From: Salipiger sp. H15
GTDB taxonomy: Bacteria; Pseudomonadota; Alphaproteobacteria; Rhodobacterales; Rhodobacteraceae
Assembly: GCF_040409955.1 (NCBI RefSeq)
Contig: NZ_CP123388.1
Coordinates: forward strand, 124,001 to 188,000
DNA length: 64,000 nt
Direction of reading: 5' to 3'
Positions within the stretch are counted from its first letter, which is position 1. The number at the start of each line of letters is the position of its first letter. The notes beneath the pieces are model-generated. The model was not told where the DNA came from and made no database searches. It worked only from the letters and a program-made list of their open reading frames with translations. Positions 27,222-35,822 of this stretch are shown in pieces. The translations under genes were made by a program, and so were the position numbers.

Positions 27222-28318
27222 GCGGCGTGCGCCTCCTCGCGGCGCTGCGCTCGCCCGTCGCACCGCGCGGCGGCGCGTTGTCGCGGCTGGAACTCCCCGC
27301 GCTCGGCGCCCCGGTGCTGCGCGCCGCCGTCGCGGCGGCGGGACTGGCGCCCGAGGCGGTGGACGAGCTGGTGCTCGGCAATGCGCTCGGCGCGGGGGGC
27401 AACCCGGCACGGCTGGTGGCGCTGGCGGCGGGACTGCCCGAGCGGGTGGGCGGGCTCACCCTCGACCGGCAGTGCTGCGGCGGGCTCGACGCGCTGGTGG
27501 TCGCCGCGGCGATGATCGCCTCGGGGCAGGCCGAGATCGTGGCGGCGGGCGGGGTGGAATCCTACTCGCGCCGCCCCTTGCGCCTGCGCACCGACCCGGA
27601 GGGCGGGCCGCCCGCCGCCTATGACCGTCCGCCCTTCACCCCCTGGCCCGAACTCGACCCCGAGATGGACGCGGCCGCCGATGCGCTCGGCGCGGAAGGC
27701 GGCATCCCGCGCGTCGAGCAGGATGCCTGGGCCATCGACAGCCACGCCAAGGCGCTGGCCGCCGATCTCTCGGGTGAGATCGTGCCGCTGGCGGGGCTCG
27801 GGCGCGACGTCTTCACCCGGGTGCTCTCGCCGCCGCTCGCGGCCCGCGCGCCGGTGCTCTCGGGGGCGATCACCGCGGCCAATGCTGCCGTCGCCGCGGA
27901 CGGGGCGGCGATCTGCATCCTCGTCTCGGAGCGGGTCGCGGCGCGGCTCGGGCGGGAGGGGCTGCGCTACCGGGGCGGGCTCACGCTGGGCGGGCGGCCC
28001 GACATGCCGGGGCTCGCCCCGGTCGCGGCGATCCGGACGCTGCTGGAGCGTCAGGGGCTGACGGCGGCGGATCTGAGTGTCGCCGAGATCATGGAGGCCT
28101 ATGCCGTGCAGGCCATCGCCTGCCTGCGCGGCGCGGGGCTCGATCCGGCCATCGTCAACCCCGGCGGCGGCGGGCTGGCGCGCGGCCATCCGGTCGGAGC
28201 CTCGGGCGCGATCAACGCGGTCCGGCTGGTGCATGAACTGCGGGCGCGGGGCGGGGTCGGGATCGCCGCCATCGCCGCGGCGGGCGGGCTCGGGACGGCG
28301 GTGCTGCTCTCTAGCTGA
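27218..28318 (+). CDS. Thiolase-family protein with altered active site
   Basis: 366 aa. The nucleophilic Cys86 (DRQCCGGLDAL) and the active-site His (GGGLARGHPVGASGA) are kept. Two usual thiolase residues are not: the Asn of NEAF is Met (EIMEAYAVQ), and the C-terminal Cys of C-I-G-G-G is Ala (AIAAAGGLG). That Cys is the base in normal thiolysis and condensation, so it may carry out a different acyl transfer or only one half reaction. Coupled to the AMP ligase by a four-base overlap, and convergent with the nitroreductase gene (8-bp overlap). Confidence 0.82.
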   Translation: MSGVRLLAALRSPVAPRGGALSRLELPALGAPVLRAAVAAAGLAPEAVDELVLGNALGAGGNPARLVALAAGLPERVGGLTLDRQCCGGLDALVVAAAMIASGQAEIVAAGGVESYSRRPLRLRTDPEGGPPAAYDRPPFTPWPELDPEMDAAADALGAEGGIPRVEQDAWAIDSHAKALAADLSGEIVPLAGLGRDVFTRVLSPPLAARAPVLSGAITAANAAVAADGAAICILVSERVAARLGREGLRYRGGLTLGGRPDMPGLAPVAAIRTLLERQGLTAADLSVAEIMEAYAVQAIACLRGAGLDPAIVNPGGGGLARGHPVGASGAINAVRLVHELRARGGVGIAAIAAAGGLGTAVLLSS

Positions 28319-28991
28319 AGCCGCGTAGCGTGGCGAAGTCCTCGAGGGCGTCGCGGGCGGTCTCCACCGCGTTCTCGGGCGCCGAGGGATCGGCGCGGCC
28401 AAGCGCCATGCCGCAGACCACCATCTCGTCCGCGCCGAGGCCGAGATGGGCGTGGGCGACGTCGGCATGGTTCGCCAAAGCGCCGATGCCGCAGGTCGCG
28501 TAGCCCATGCCCTGCGCCGCGACCATCAGCGCCATCAGCGCCATGCCGAGATCCATGAAGCAGCCCTTGCCCATGTCCGGGCGGATGGTGACGACGATGC
28601 CGACCGGGGCTGCAAAGAACCCGTAGTTGCGGGTGAACTGCGCGCGCCTGCCGTCGAGGTCGCGCCGCTCGATCCCCAGCGCGGCGTAAAGCGCGTAACC
28701 GGCGGCGCGCTGCTTGGCCTTCAGCTCGGGCGGCATGGGGCTCGGGAAGTAGGAATACTCGTCGACCTGCGGGCGGCCTTCCTCGACCGCCGCGACCAGC
28801 GCGGCGCTCAGCCCGGCCAGCGGCGCGCCGGCAAGGGCGTGGAAGCGGCCGGGCTGCAGGTTGGCGCCGCTCGGCGCCGAGCGTGCCGCCCGCAGGATCC
28901 GCTCGAGATCGGCGCGCGGCACGGGGTCGGGCAGGAAGGCGCGGGCGGAGCGGCGGGCGTGCAGCAGCTCTTCCGCCGGCGTCAGGCTCAT
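28311..28991 (-). CDS. Nitroreductase-family FMN oxidoreductase
   Basis: 226 aa. It has the FMN-binding start RRSARAFLPDPVP, the SAPSGANLQPGRFHAL segment, and the C-terminal MGYATCGIGAL and VVCGMALGRAD segments typical of NAD(P)H:FMN nitroreductases. It follows bioY by 7 bp and so belongs to the bioMNY message. Its role there is unclear; it could reduce a quinone, a nitro group or an unsaturated acid. The final codons overlap the convergent thiolase gene. Confidence 0.85.
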   Translation of the reverse strand: MSLTPAEELLHARRSARAFLPDPVPRADLERILRAARSAPSGANLQPGRFHALAGAPLAGLSAALVAAVEEGRPQVDEYSYFPSPMPPELKAKQRAAGYALYAALGIERRDLDGRRAQFTRNYGFFAAPVGIVVTIRPDMGKGCFMDLGMALMALMVAAQGMGYATCGIGALANHADVAHAHLGLGADEMVVCGMALGRADPSAPENAVETARDALEDFATLRGFS

Positions 28992-28998
28992 ACCGGGA

Positions 28999-29541
28999 TC
29001 ACCCGCGCGAGAGCACGCTCGCGGGGCGGGTGCGGGCGAGGGCCGAGGTGATGAGCCCGGCCAGAACCGCCTTGATCACGTCGCCGGGGATGAAGGCGGT
29101 GACCAGCAGCGTCGCCTCGGGGATCGACTTGCCGAGGGTGAGCGACATGCCGATGACGCCGAAGACGTAGAGCACGAGGATGCCGCCGATCACCGAGGCC
29201 ACAGAGCCGACCAGCGCGAGGTTGCCCCTCCAGCGCTCGACGATGAAGCCGGTGACGAAGGCGGCGAAGGGCCAGCCGACGAGGAAGCCGACGGTGGGCG
29301 AGGCAAAGACGCCGAGACCGCCGCGGCCCCCGGCCAGCAGCGGCAGGCCGAGCGCGACCAGCGCGACGAAGAGCAGGCAGGCCAGCGCGCCGCGCTTGGC
29401 GCCGAGGACCGTGCCGGCGAGCATCACGCCGAGCGTCTGCGCGGTGATCGGCACGCCGAAGGCCAGGGTGAACTTCGGGATCAGCCCGAGCCCGGCGATG
29501 AGCGCGGCAAAGAGCGCGACGAGGGTGAGAGTGCGTTCCAT
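28999..29541 (-). CDS. bioY: Biotin transporter substrate-binding subunit BioY (ECF S component)
   Basis: 180 aa, about six membrane helices. BioY signatures: LIPKFTLAFGVPITAQTLGV (helix 1 and the biotin-binding loop), AGTVLGAKRGALACLLFVAL, GLPLLAGGRGGLGVFASPT and GFLVGWPFAAFVTGF. It binds biotin with high affinity and pairs with BioM and BioN. Start has GGAGGA upstream. It lies 12 bp after bioN and is followed by a nitroreductase gene. Confidence 0.93.
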   Translation of the reverse strand: MERTLTLVALFAALIAGLGLIPKFTLAFGVPITAQTLGVMLAGTVLGAKRGALACLLFVALVALGLPLLAGGRGGLGVFASPTVGFLVGWPFAAFVTGFIVERWRGNLALVGSVASVIGGILVLYVFGVIGMSLTLGKSIPEATLLVTAFIPGDVIKAVLAGLITSALARTRPASVLSRG

Positions 29542-29553
29542 TGGCGGGTCCTC

Positions 29554-30171
29554 CTATCGGGTAGCTTCGGGCGGCTCGAGACCGCCCCGGGCGCGCAGCG
29601 CCTCGGCGACATGTTCTGCATCATCGATGGCCAGCGCCGCAAGGGGCATCACGACCTGCCAGCCGGCGCGGCGGGCAGAGCGGGCGCGCCAGGCCTCGGT
29701 CAGCAGGCCTCCCTTGCGGGCGATCGAGGGGGTGAAGCGCACCACCAGCGCGACCGAGAGTTCCAGCGCGCGGGTCGAGAGGCCGAAGCGGCGCAGCGGC
29801 GCCAACAGGAAGCTCGCGACGGCGACCATGTCGGTCAGGCGCGTGGTCATGGTGACGAAATTCGCCAGACCCAGCGCCGCCATCAGCCGCAGCGCCACGG
29901 CGATGCCCTCGGCCACCTGTCCCGTCGCCGCGTGCCAGACCGCGATCAGCGCAAGGAACGGCACGAGGATGCGCAGGCTGCGCGCGGCCTCGGTCGCGAA
30001 GCGCAGCCCGCCGCTCAGCACCAGCGCGATCACCGCGGCGAGCGCGAGCGCGAGGCTCCAGGGCTGCTGCAGGGTGAAGAGCCCGACGGTGGCCAGCGAC
30101 AGCGCCGCGAGCTTGACGCCCGCCGGTACCCGGTGGGCCCAGGTCTCAACCGGCGAGGTCAGAGAGATCAT
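29554..30171 (-). CDS. bioN: ECF transporter transmembrane subunit BioN (EcfT/CbiQ family)
   Basis: 205 aa with four or five membrane helices. The two Ala-Arg-x coupling motifs are visible (AWRARSARRAG and EALRARGG) near the C-terminus; they dock on the ATPase. The start at 30171 (MISLTSP) lies inside the end of bioM, giving a 26-bp overlap, usual for coupled ECF genes. Confidence 0.9.
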   Translation of the reverse strand: MISLTSPVETWAHRVPAGVKLAALSLATVGLFTLQQPWSLALALAAVIALVLSGGLRFATEAARSLRILVPFLALIAVWHAATGQVAEGIAVALRLMAALGLANFVTMTTRLTDMVAVASFLLAPLRRFGLSTRALELSVALVVRFTPSIARKGGLLTEAWRARSARRAGWQVVMPLAALAIDDAEHVAEALRARGGLEPPEATR

Positions 30172-30859
30172 CGCGCCCTCCCCAGAGGCGCATCTGCGCC
30201 TCGAACTGGTGCAGCACCTCGCCCGCCGGACCATCGGCGCGCAGGCTCCCCTCGTCGATCCAGATCACCCGGTCGTAGTGGCGCACGCTCTCGGGGTCGT
30301 GGGTGATGTGCAGGATCCGCGCCTCGACCTCGTCGACGTAACGCATGAGCTGCATGCGGGTGGGGATGTCGAGCCCTGAATAGGGCTCGTCGAGCACCAC
30401 CAGCGCCGGGCGCATCGCCAGCACTGCCATCAGGCAGACCAACTGCTTCTGCCCCTGCGACAGCCCGTGGGTCGCGGCCCCGGCCCAATGGGTCTTGCCG
30501 AAGCGCGCGAGGATGTCCTGCACCTCCGCCGCCGCCTCGGCGCGGCTCCGGCCAAGCTGCACGAGGCCGAAGGCGATCTCTTCCTCGACGGTGGGGAAGA
30601 TGATCTGGTGGTCGGGGTTCTGGAAGAGGATGCCGACCGAGCGCAGCGCCGCCTTGCGGTCGCGCGCCATGTCGCGGCCGCCAAGCTCGGCGCTGCCCTC
30701 GTCGGGGACCTGCAGCCCGGCGATGACCCGGGCGAGCGTCGTCTTGCCCGAGCCGTTGCGCCCGACGACGCCGATGCGCCGCTCGCTTGCGCTCAGCGAG
30801 ATCCGGCGCAGCGCGAGCGCGCCGCCAAGCTTCACCGAGACATTCCTGAGCTGCAGCAC
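30146..30859 (-). CDS. bioM: ECF transporter ATPase BioM (EcfA)
   Basis: 237 aa. Walker A GRNGSGKTTL (about 35-44), Q loop FQNPDHQI, signature LSQGQKQL, Walker B LVVLDEPYSGLD and the switch His in ITHDPES. It powers biotin uptake with BioN and BioY. First gene of the bioMNY-nitroreductase message; I looked for a BioR-type box upstream (30860-30964) and found none. Confidence 0.92.
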   Translation of the reverse strand: MLQLRNVSVKLGGALALRRISLSASERRIGVVGRNGSGKTTLARVIAGLQVPDEGSAELGGRDMARDRKAALRSVGILFQNPDHQIIFPTVEEEIAFGLVQLGRSRAEAAAEVQDILARFGKTHWAGAATHGLSQGQKQLVCLMAVLAMRPALVVLDEPYSGLDIPTRMQLMRYVDEVEARILHITHDPESVRHYDRVIWIDEGSLRADGPAGEVLHQFEAQMRLWGGRDDLSDLAG

Positions 30860-30964
30860 CCGCGCGTTTCCCTCTGCGATCCGACGTCGGCCCGGGGTAC
30901 GACGCGACGCGGGCCGGTTGCAATCCCTTCCGTGCAGCGGTGGGCAATGGGCGAGTGCTCTGTC

Positions 30965-32179
30965 CTAGACCTCGGCGAAGCGGTCGAAGAGATCCGGCGC
31001 GCCCATCTGCCCGCCCTTCAGCATCACCCGCATCCGGTCGCGGCGCGGATCGGGGTGGCGGGCGGTGCAGATGCAGATGCCGGGGCCGAGCCTGCGCTCG
31101 AAGGCCAACGTGTCGAAGCCGAGCCGGACGCAGATCCGGCTCGACGTGTCACCCCCCGCAAGCCCGAGGTGGCCGACCTCGGCCCGGTCGAGCACGGCGG
31201 CGACGTAATCCGCGCAGCGGTCGGCCAGCGCGTCGGGGGCCAGCGCGTAGTCGGCGTCGGGCAGCAGGTGCACCAGCGTCGGCGTGCCGGAGCGCAGCAG
31301 CTCGGCGGCGGGCTCGATCAGGCTTCCCGTCCGCAGTGCGTCGGGGGTGAGGGCGAGAGAGGTGTAGCGATTTGCCGCCGCGACCTGCGCGGCGGTGGTG
31401 GAGGAGCGGCTGCCGGCAAAGAGCAGCAGGTTGTCCGACGCCGGGGCGGGGCAGGCGGGCTCGGGCTCTCCCTGCGCGGCGCCCTGCCCGAGGATCTCGG
31501 CCACCGAGCTTGCGCCGATGAGCAGCTGCCGTCCTCCCGCGAGGCGCAGCGCCTCGGCGATCAGTGGCAAATCCTCGGGCCGGGTGACGTCGACCAGCGC
31601 GGGGCCGGCGCGCAGCGTCTCTGCTACCGCCTGCGGGTCGGCGAGGTCGGGGAAGCCGACCAGCGCCAGACCCGTCAGCCCCTGCGCGGCAAGGTGCAGG
31701 CGCAGGTCGGCCTCGTGCATCGGGGTGACCGGGTGGCGGCTCATCACCGGGTGGCGGTCGATGCGGTGCGTCGCGCCGTCGGGGCCGCGGGCGAAGAGCG
31801 TTCCGAAGACGCAGTGGCGCCCGAGGCTGGGCTGGCCACCGATCACCGCCACCACGTCGGGGGCGAAGCGGGCGATCAGCTCCTGCGCCACGGCGCCGAT
31901 CGAGCCCACATCGGGCGCGGAATCGAAGGTCGAGCAGACCTTGAGGTGCAGCACCTCCGGCGCCTCGGCGGCGATGCGCGGCCAGAGCGCGGCGATGTCG
32001 GCCCGCGCCCGCCCGGGCGGCAGCGAACGCAGGTCGGTGGGCAGGCCGAGCACGTCGAGGCCGCCCTCCGCGCCGCCTCCCACCACCATGCGCGCGCGCA
32101 GCCCGGCGCTGGCATAGGTGGCGAGGCTGTCCGAAGCGCCGGTGAAATCGTCGCCGACGAAGACGATCCGCGCCCCCAT
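30965..32179 (-). CDS. oiaK: Four-carbon acid sugar kinase (DUF1537), OiaK-like
   Basis: 404 aa. N-terminal domain IVFVGDDFTGASDSLATYA and the C-terminal nucleotide domain LGLAGGDTSSRICVRLG, with LGPGICICTAR, are typical of DUF1537 kinases. In D-apiose breakdown OiaK phosphorylates 3-oxo-isoapionate for the RuBisCO-like decarboxylase OiaX; here the RuBisCO-like gene is directly upstream (one base apart), which supports this subgroup over threonate or erythronate kinases. The start MGARIV at 32179 is chosen; the longer frame begins in unrelated sequence. Confidence 0.8.
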   Translation of the reverse strand: MGARIVFVGDDFTGASDSLATYASAGLRARMVVGGGAEGGLDVLGLPTDLRSLPPGRARADIAALWPRIAAEAPEVLHLKVCSTFDSAPDVGSIGAVAQELIARFAPDVVAVIGGQPSLGRHCVFGTLFARGPDGATHRIDRHPVMSRHPVTPMHEADLRLHLAAQGLTGLALVGFPDLADPQAVAETLRAGPALVDVTRPEDLPLIAEALRLAGGRQLLIGASSVAEILGQGAAQGEPEPACPAPASDNLLLFAGSRSSTTAAQVAAANRYTSLALTPDALRTGSLIEPAAELLRSGTPTLVHLLPDADYALAPDALADRCADYVAAVLDRAEVGHLGLAGGDTSSRICVRLGFDTLAFERRLGPGICICTARHPDPRRDRMRVMLKGGQMGAPDLFDRFAEV

Positions 32180-32180
32180 G

Positions 32181-33446
32181 TCAGCGCTTTCCGAAGAAGT
32201 CGAGCGCGGCGGCCAGAGCCGGACGGGTGGCCGCGCCCTCGGCAAGCGAACGGCCCTCCTGCAGCACCTCGTAGGCCTCGCGCAGCGAGGCGACGCCCGC
32301 TGCCGGTCCCTGCGGATGGGCGAGGATGCCGCCGCCGCACATGAACATGAGGTCGGGCGACTGCGCCGCCTCGAGCGTCTGCGGCAGCGTCCCGGCCCAT
32401 TGACCGGAAGAGAAGGCAGGCATGACCCGGTCGTCTGGGCCGCCGTCGCAGAGCGGCGCGAGGCAGGCGCGCGCGGCCTCGGTCACCTCCTCGGCGGTGT
32501 CGACGAACTTGCCGCCGATGCCATGGACATGCATGTGGTCGATCCCGGCAAGCCGGTAGAGCGCGTGATAGGCCTGGAAGCCCATGCCGAGCAGCGGGTG
32601 ACGGCTCATCGCGCCGAAGCCGTTGCGGTGCGCGTGGATGGCGAGCGGCGTGTGGGCGCGCAGGCTCTCCATGCCCGAGAGGCCGCACCAGTTGAGGCTG
32701 GCCATGACGCAGGAGCCGCCTTCCTCGGCGACGAGGTCGGAATGGCGGCGCATGGCGTCGGTCTCGTCGGTGATGTTGAAGGCCATCATCACCTTGCGCC
32801 CGGTCTTGTCCTGCCACTTGCGGATCACCGCCATGACGGCGGGCACGCGCAGCGCGAGCGGGGCGATGTCGGGGTCGGCGCAGACCTCGTCATCCTTGAT
32901 AAAGTCCACCCCGGCGGCGCAGAGCTGGTCCACCAGCGCCGCGATCTCCTCGGGGCGCATGCCGACGTTGGGCTTGATGATCGTGCCGAAGACCGGCGTG
33001 CCGTGGACGCCGAGGCTGTCGCGGGTGCCCGCGATACCCTGCGCGGGCAGGTGGAAACGCGCCCGGTACGCAGCCGGGAACTCCAGCGACAGCAGCTTCA
33101 GCCCGGTGATCTCGCCGATGTCGTAGAGGTTGCCCGAGACCGTCGCCGCCAGCGTCGGCAGGTTCCGCCCGATGTTGGCGGCGGGGTAGGCGATGCGTAC
33201 CCGAGCCCGGCGATAGGGGCCCGTGGGCAGCTTGCGGGCGACATAGGCGGAGTGGAGCGTGGGGGCTTCCACGCTCTCCAGTTCCTCGATCGAGAGCACC
33301 TCGGCGGCGGCGCGGGCGCGCAGCTCGTCGGTCTCCCCGGCGACGCGCACGAAGGTGCCCGAGCTCTGCTCGCCCGCCATCATCGCCGCCACCTCGGCGA
33401 GCGGGTAGGGGGACTCCAGCAGGTAGTCGGCGATGATCCTGTCCAT
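32181..33446 (-). CDS. oiaX: RuBisCO-like protein, OiaX-type decarboxylase
   Basis: 421 aa, form IV RuBisCO family. The carbamylation motif is FIKDDE (Lys, Asp, Glu all kept). TIIKPNVG keeps the catalytic Lys 175 equivalent but has Asn at the 177 position, so it is not a carbon-fixing enzyme. HAHRNGFGAM, HVHGIGGKF (His 327 and Lys 334 equivalents) and FSSGQWAG, CGGGILAHP (phosphate sites) remain. Expected reaction: decarboxylation of 3-oxo-isoapionate 4-phosphate to L-erythrulose 1-phosphate. Genes for the earlier apiose steps are not in the window, so another acid sugar is possible. Confidence 0.82.
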   Translation of the reverse strand: MDRIIADYLLESPYPLAEVAAMMAGEQSSGTFVRVAGETDELRARAAAEVLSIEELESVEAPTLHSAYVARKLPTGPYRRARVRIAYPAANIGRNLPTLAATVSGNLYDIGEITGLKLLSLEFPAAYRARFHLPAQGIAGTRDSLGVHGTPVFGTIIKPNVGMRPEEIAALVDQLCAAGVDFIKDDEVCADPDIAPLALRVPAVMAVIRKWQDKTGRKVMMAFNITDETDAMRRHSDLVAEEGGSCVMASLNWCGLSGMESLRAHTPLAIHAHRNGFGAMSRHPLLGMGFQAYHALYRLAGIDHMHVHGIGGKFVDTAEEVTEAARACLAPLCDGGPDDRVMPAFSSGQWAGTLPQTLEAAQSPDLMFMCGGGILAHPQGPAAGVASLREAYEVLQEGRSLAEGAATRPALAAALDFFGKR

Positions 33447-33454
33447 GGCCGGTC

Positions 33455-33994
33455 TCAGAGCTTCGAGAGGTCCGGGAAGGGGCGCACGGGGTCCGACCCG
33501 TCCCAGCCCTCGGAGGCCTCGCGGATCATGTCGAACATGGTGCCCTTGGGCCCGAGAACCTCGGACAGCTCGATGCAGGTGCCCGGGTGGTGCTCCTCGG
33601 CGAAATAGGCGAAGCGGCCGTTCTTGCCGACGCAGCCCGACATCTTCAGCGTGAAGCCCTTGTCCAGCATCATCTGCAGATCGGCGTCGTAATCCTTGGT
33701 CCAGAAGGCCACGTGCTGCAGCCCGCGCAGGCCCTTCTGCATGTAGTCGCGGTACATCGAGGGCACGTCGTTGCGGGTCTGGATCAGCTCGACCTGCATG
33801 GCGCCGGAGTTGGCCAGCGCGACGGAGTTGTGCGGCTGGTAGCTCTGGCCGTCGTACTGGTAATCCTCGATCGGCACCTGCGGATTGTAGAACCAGGGGC
33901 CGACGCCCATGGTCTCGGACCAGTATTTCATGCCCGCCTCGATGTCGTCGACGACGTAGCCGAGCTGGCGGATGGGGCCAAGAAGGGTGCTCAT
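33455..33994 (-). CDS. VOC superfamily protein in the RuBisCO-like operon, 179 aa
   Basis: The fold starts at once (IRQLGYVVDDIEAGMKYW) and the second module is clear (GLQHVAFWTKDYD, then GTCIELSEVLGP). Candidate metal ligands are Glu in MQVELIQT, His in LQHVAFW and Glu in TCIELSE; the usual first His is Tyr in LGYVV, so one ligand differs. The start at 33994 follows the TRAP permease stop by 8 bp. It may be an isomerase, epimerase or lyase for a sugar-acid intermediate; no such step is known to me in the OiaK/OiaX pathway. Confidence 0.75.
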   Translation of the reverse strand: MSTLLGPIRQLGYVVDDIEAGMKYWSETMGVGPWFYNPQVPIEDYQYDGQSYQPHNSVALANSGAMQVELIQTRNDVPSMYRDYMQKGLRGLQHVAFWTKDYDADLQMMLDKGFTLKMSGCVGKNGRFAYFAEEHHPGTCIELSEVLGPKGTMFDMIREASEGWDGSDPVRPFPDLSKL

Positions 33995-34002
33995 GGGGAA
34001 CC

Positions 34003-35280
34003 TCAGTTCATCAGGAATTCGGGAAGCCACGTGGACAGCGCCGGCACGGCGGAGACCACGAGCAGGGAAAGAAGCAGCGGGATGAAGAAGGGCATCACCC
34101 CGACGATCACCTGGGTGATCGGCATGCGCGCGATGATCGAGATCATGTAGAGGCTCATGCCCACGGGCGGGGTCAGCAGGCCGATCATCAGGTTCAGCAC
34201 GAAGACGATGCCGAGCTGCAGCGGATCGACCCCGGCGGCGGTGAGCGCGGGCGCCACGATCGGCGCGATGATCAGGATCGCCGCGATGCTTTCCAGCGCC
34301 ATGCCGACGATCAGCAGCAGGATGTTCACGAGCAGCAGCAGCACCAGCGGGTTGTCCGACACGCCGAGCAGCAGCGCCGAGACCTTCATCGGCACCTGGT
34401 CGAGCGTCAGCACCCAGGCAAAGAGCGCGGCGGTGGCGACGACGAAGAGGATGTTGGCGGTGGCCTCGACGGTCTCGCGCAGGGCGCCGATCACCGCGCG
34501 GCCGGTGAGGCTGCGGTAGATGGCGAAGCCGATGAAGAGCGCGTAGGCGACGGTGACCCCGGCGACCTCGGTGGGGCCGAAATAGCCGCTCATCAGCCCG
34601 CCGATCAGCAGCACCGGGGCCATCAGCGCGGGGAAGGAGATGACCGCCTTCTGCGCGATCTCGCGCGGTTTCGCGCTGACCTCGTCGCGGGGCAGGCCCT
34701 TGACCCGGGCGATGACCGCCACCTGCGCCATGAGCAACGCGGTCAGCAGCAGCGCCGGGATGATCCCCGCCAGCAGCAGCTTCACCGCCGAGACGTTGGC
34801 GACCGAGGCGTAGATGATGATCGGGATTGAGGGCGGGAAGATCGGGCCGATGGTGGCGGCTGCGACGGTGAGACCGGCAGCGAAATCCTTGCGGTAGCCC
34901 TGCGCGGTCATCTGGTTGATCTGGATCGCGCCGAGCGCGCCGATGTCGGCCAGCGCCGCGCCAGAGACGCCCGAGAAGATCAGCGAGACAAAGACGCTCA
35001 CCTGCGCCACGGCGCCGCGGATGCGGCCGAAAAGCATCCGCACGAGGTCGAAGAGGTGGGTCGTGACGCCCGTGGCATTCAGCAGCGCGGCGGCGAAGAT
35101 GAAGAGCGGCACGGCCAGCAGCGGAGAGCTGTCGAGCGCGTTGAGGCTGCGCTGCGCCAGCACCGAGACCGGCAGGCCCTCCAGCACAATGACCACGGCG
35201 GCGGAGAGGCCAAGGCACACGGCGATCGGCGCGCCGAGTGCAAGCAGCACGGCGAAAAGGCTCAGGAGAATCAGGCTCAT
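34003..35280 (-). CDS. TRAP transporter large permease subunit DctM
   Basis: 425 aa, about 11-12 membrane helices. DctM signatures: SGVSGAALADIGALGAIQIN, AAATIGPIFPPSIPIIIYAS and LMIGLLTPPVGMSLYMIS. It forms the channel with the small subunit and accepts substrate from DctP. Overlaps the DctQ stop by four bases. Confidence 0.9.
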   Translation of the reverse strand: MSLILLSLFAVLLALGAPIAVCLGLSAAVVIVLEGLPVSVLAQRSLNALDSSPLLAVPLFIFAAALLNATGVTTHLFDLVRMLFGRIRGAVAQVSVFVSLIFSGVSGAALADIGALGAIQINQMTAQGYRKDFAAGLTVAAATIGPIFPPSIPIIIYASVANVSAVKLLLAGIIPALLLTALLMAQVAVIARVKGLPRDEVSAKPREIAQKAVISFPALMAPVLLIGGLMSGYFGPTEVAGVTVAYALFIGFAIYRSLTGRAVIGALRETVEATANILFVVATAALFAWVLTLDQVPMKVSALLLGVSDNPLVLLLLVNILLLIVGMALESIAAILIIAPIVAPALTAAGVDPLQLGIVFVLNLMIGLLTPPVGMSLYMISIIARMPITQVIVGVMPFFIPLLLSLLVVSAVPALSTWLPEFLMN

Positions 35281-35822
35281 GTGGGTTGTCCGGTCTCGTC
35301 GCGGTAGTCGTGGAAGGCGGCGGAGGGGTCGCGGCGGCGCAGGGCGCCGTAGACACGGTGCAGCGCGACGGCGCAGAGGAAGAGGCTGCCGGTGAGCGCG
35401 AGGCTGTAGTAGACCCAGTTCGGCACGCGCAGCGCGGGGGTCAGGAACTTGCCGGCGCGCGGCAGGAACTCGGCGAAGCTCCAGAGCATCAGCGCCGCGA
35501 AGGCGAGCGTGGCGAGGTCGGCGAGCAGGATCATCAGCGCGCGCAGCTTCGGCGGCGCCATGTCGGGCAGCATGGTCACCGCGACCATCACCTGCCGCCC
35601 GGCCAGCGCCGGGACGGTGACGAAGACGAGGCCGATGCAGGCAAAGCGCGCCAGCTCGTCGGCCCAGGGCAGGCCGAGGTCCATGAAGTTGCGCGCCGCC
35701 ACCTGCAGCACCACCAGAACGGCCATCAGCGCCAAGAGCGCCATGCCGAGCCAGATGCCCGCATCGGTGAGCCGCGCGAGGATCGCGCGGCCCGGGGTTG
35801 CGTTCGGGGACGTGCCCGGCAT
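35277..35822 (-). CDS. TRAP transporter small permease subunit DctQ
   Basis: 181 aa with four membrane helices. The region VLQVAARNFMDLGLPWADELARF is the DctQ signature, with the conserved W-A-D/E-E before helix 2. Start at 35822 overlaps the DctP stop (ATGA). Confidence 0.88.
   Translation of the reverse strand: MPGTSPNATPGRAILARLTDAGIWLGMALLALMAVLVVLQVAARNFMDLGLPWADELARFACIGLVFVTVPALAGRQVMVAVTMLPDMAPPKLRALMILLADLATLAFAALMLWSFAEFLPRAGKFLTPALRVPNWVYYSLALTGSLFLCAVALHRVYGALRRRDPSAAFHDYRDETGQPT

Noticed and set aside
27218..28318. The thiolase as the missing LsrF
   Set aside because: LsrF has a class I aldolase-like fold, not the classical thiolase fold; this gene is 16 kb away and coupled to an AMP ligase.
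30860..30964. A BioR operator upstream of bioM
   Set aside because: No TTAT-spacer-ATAA palindrome is visible in this GC-rich spacer.
32181..33446. A true RuBisCO and carbon fixation
   Set aside because: The 177-position Lys is Asn and neighbours are a DUF1537 kinase and a sugar-acid importer; no Calvin cycle genes are near. A form IV-type protein fits.
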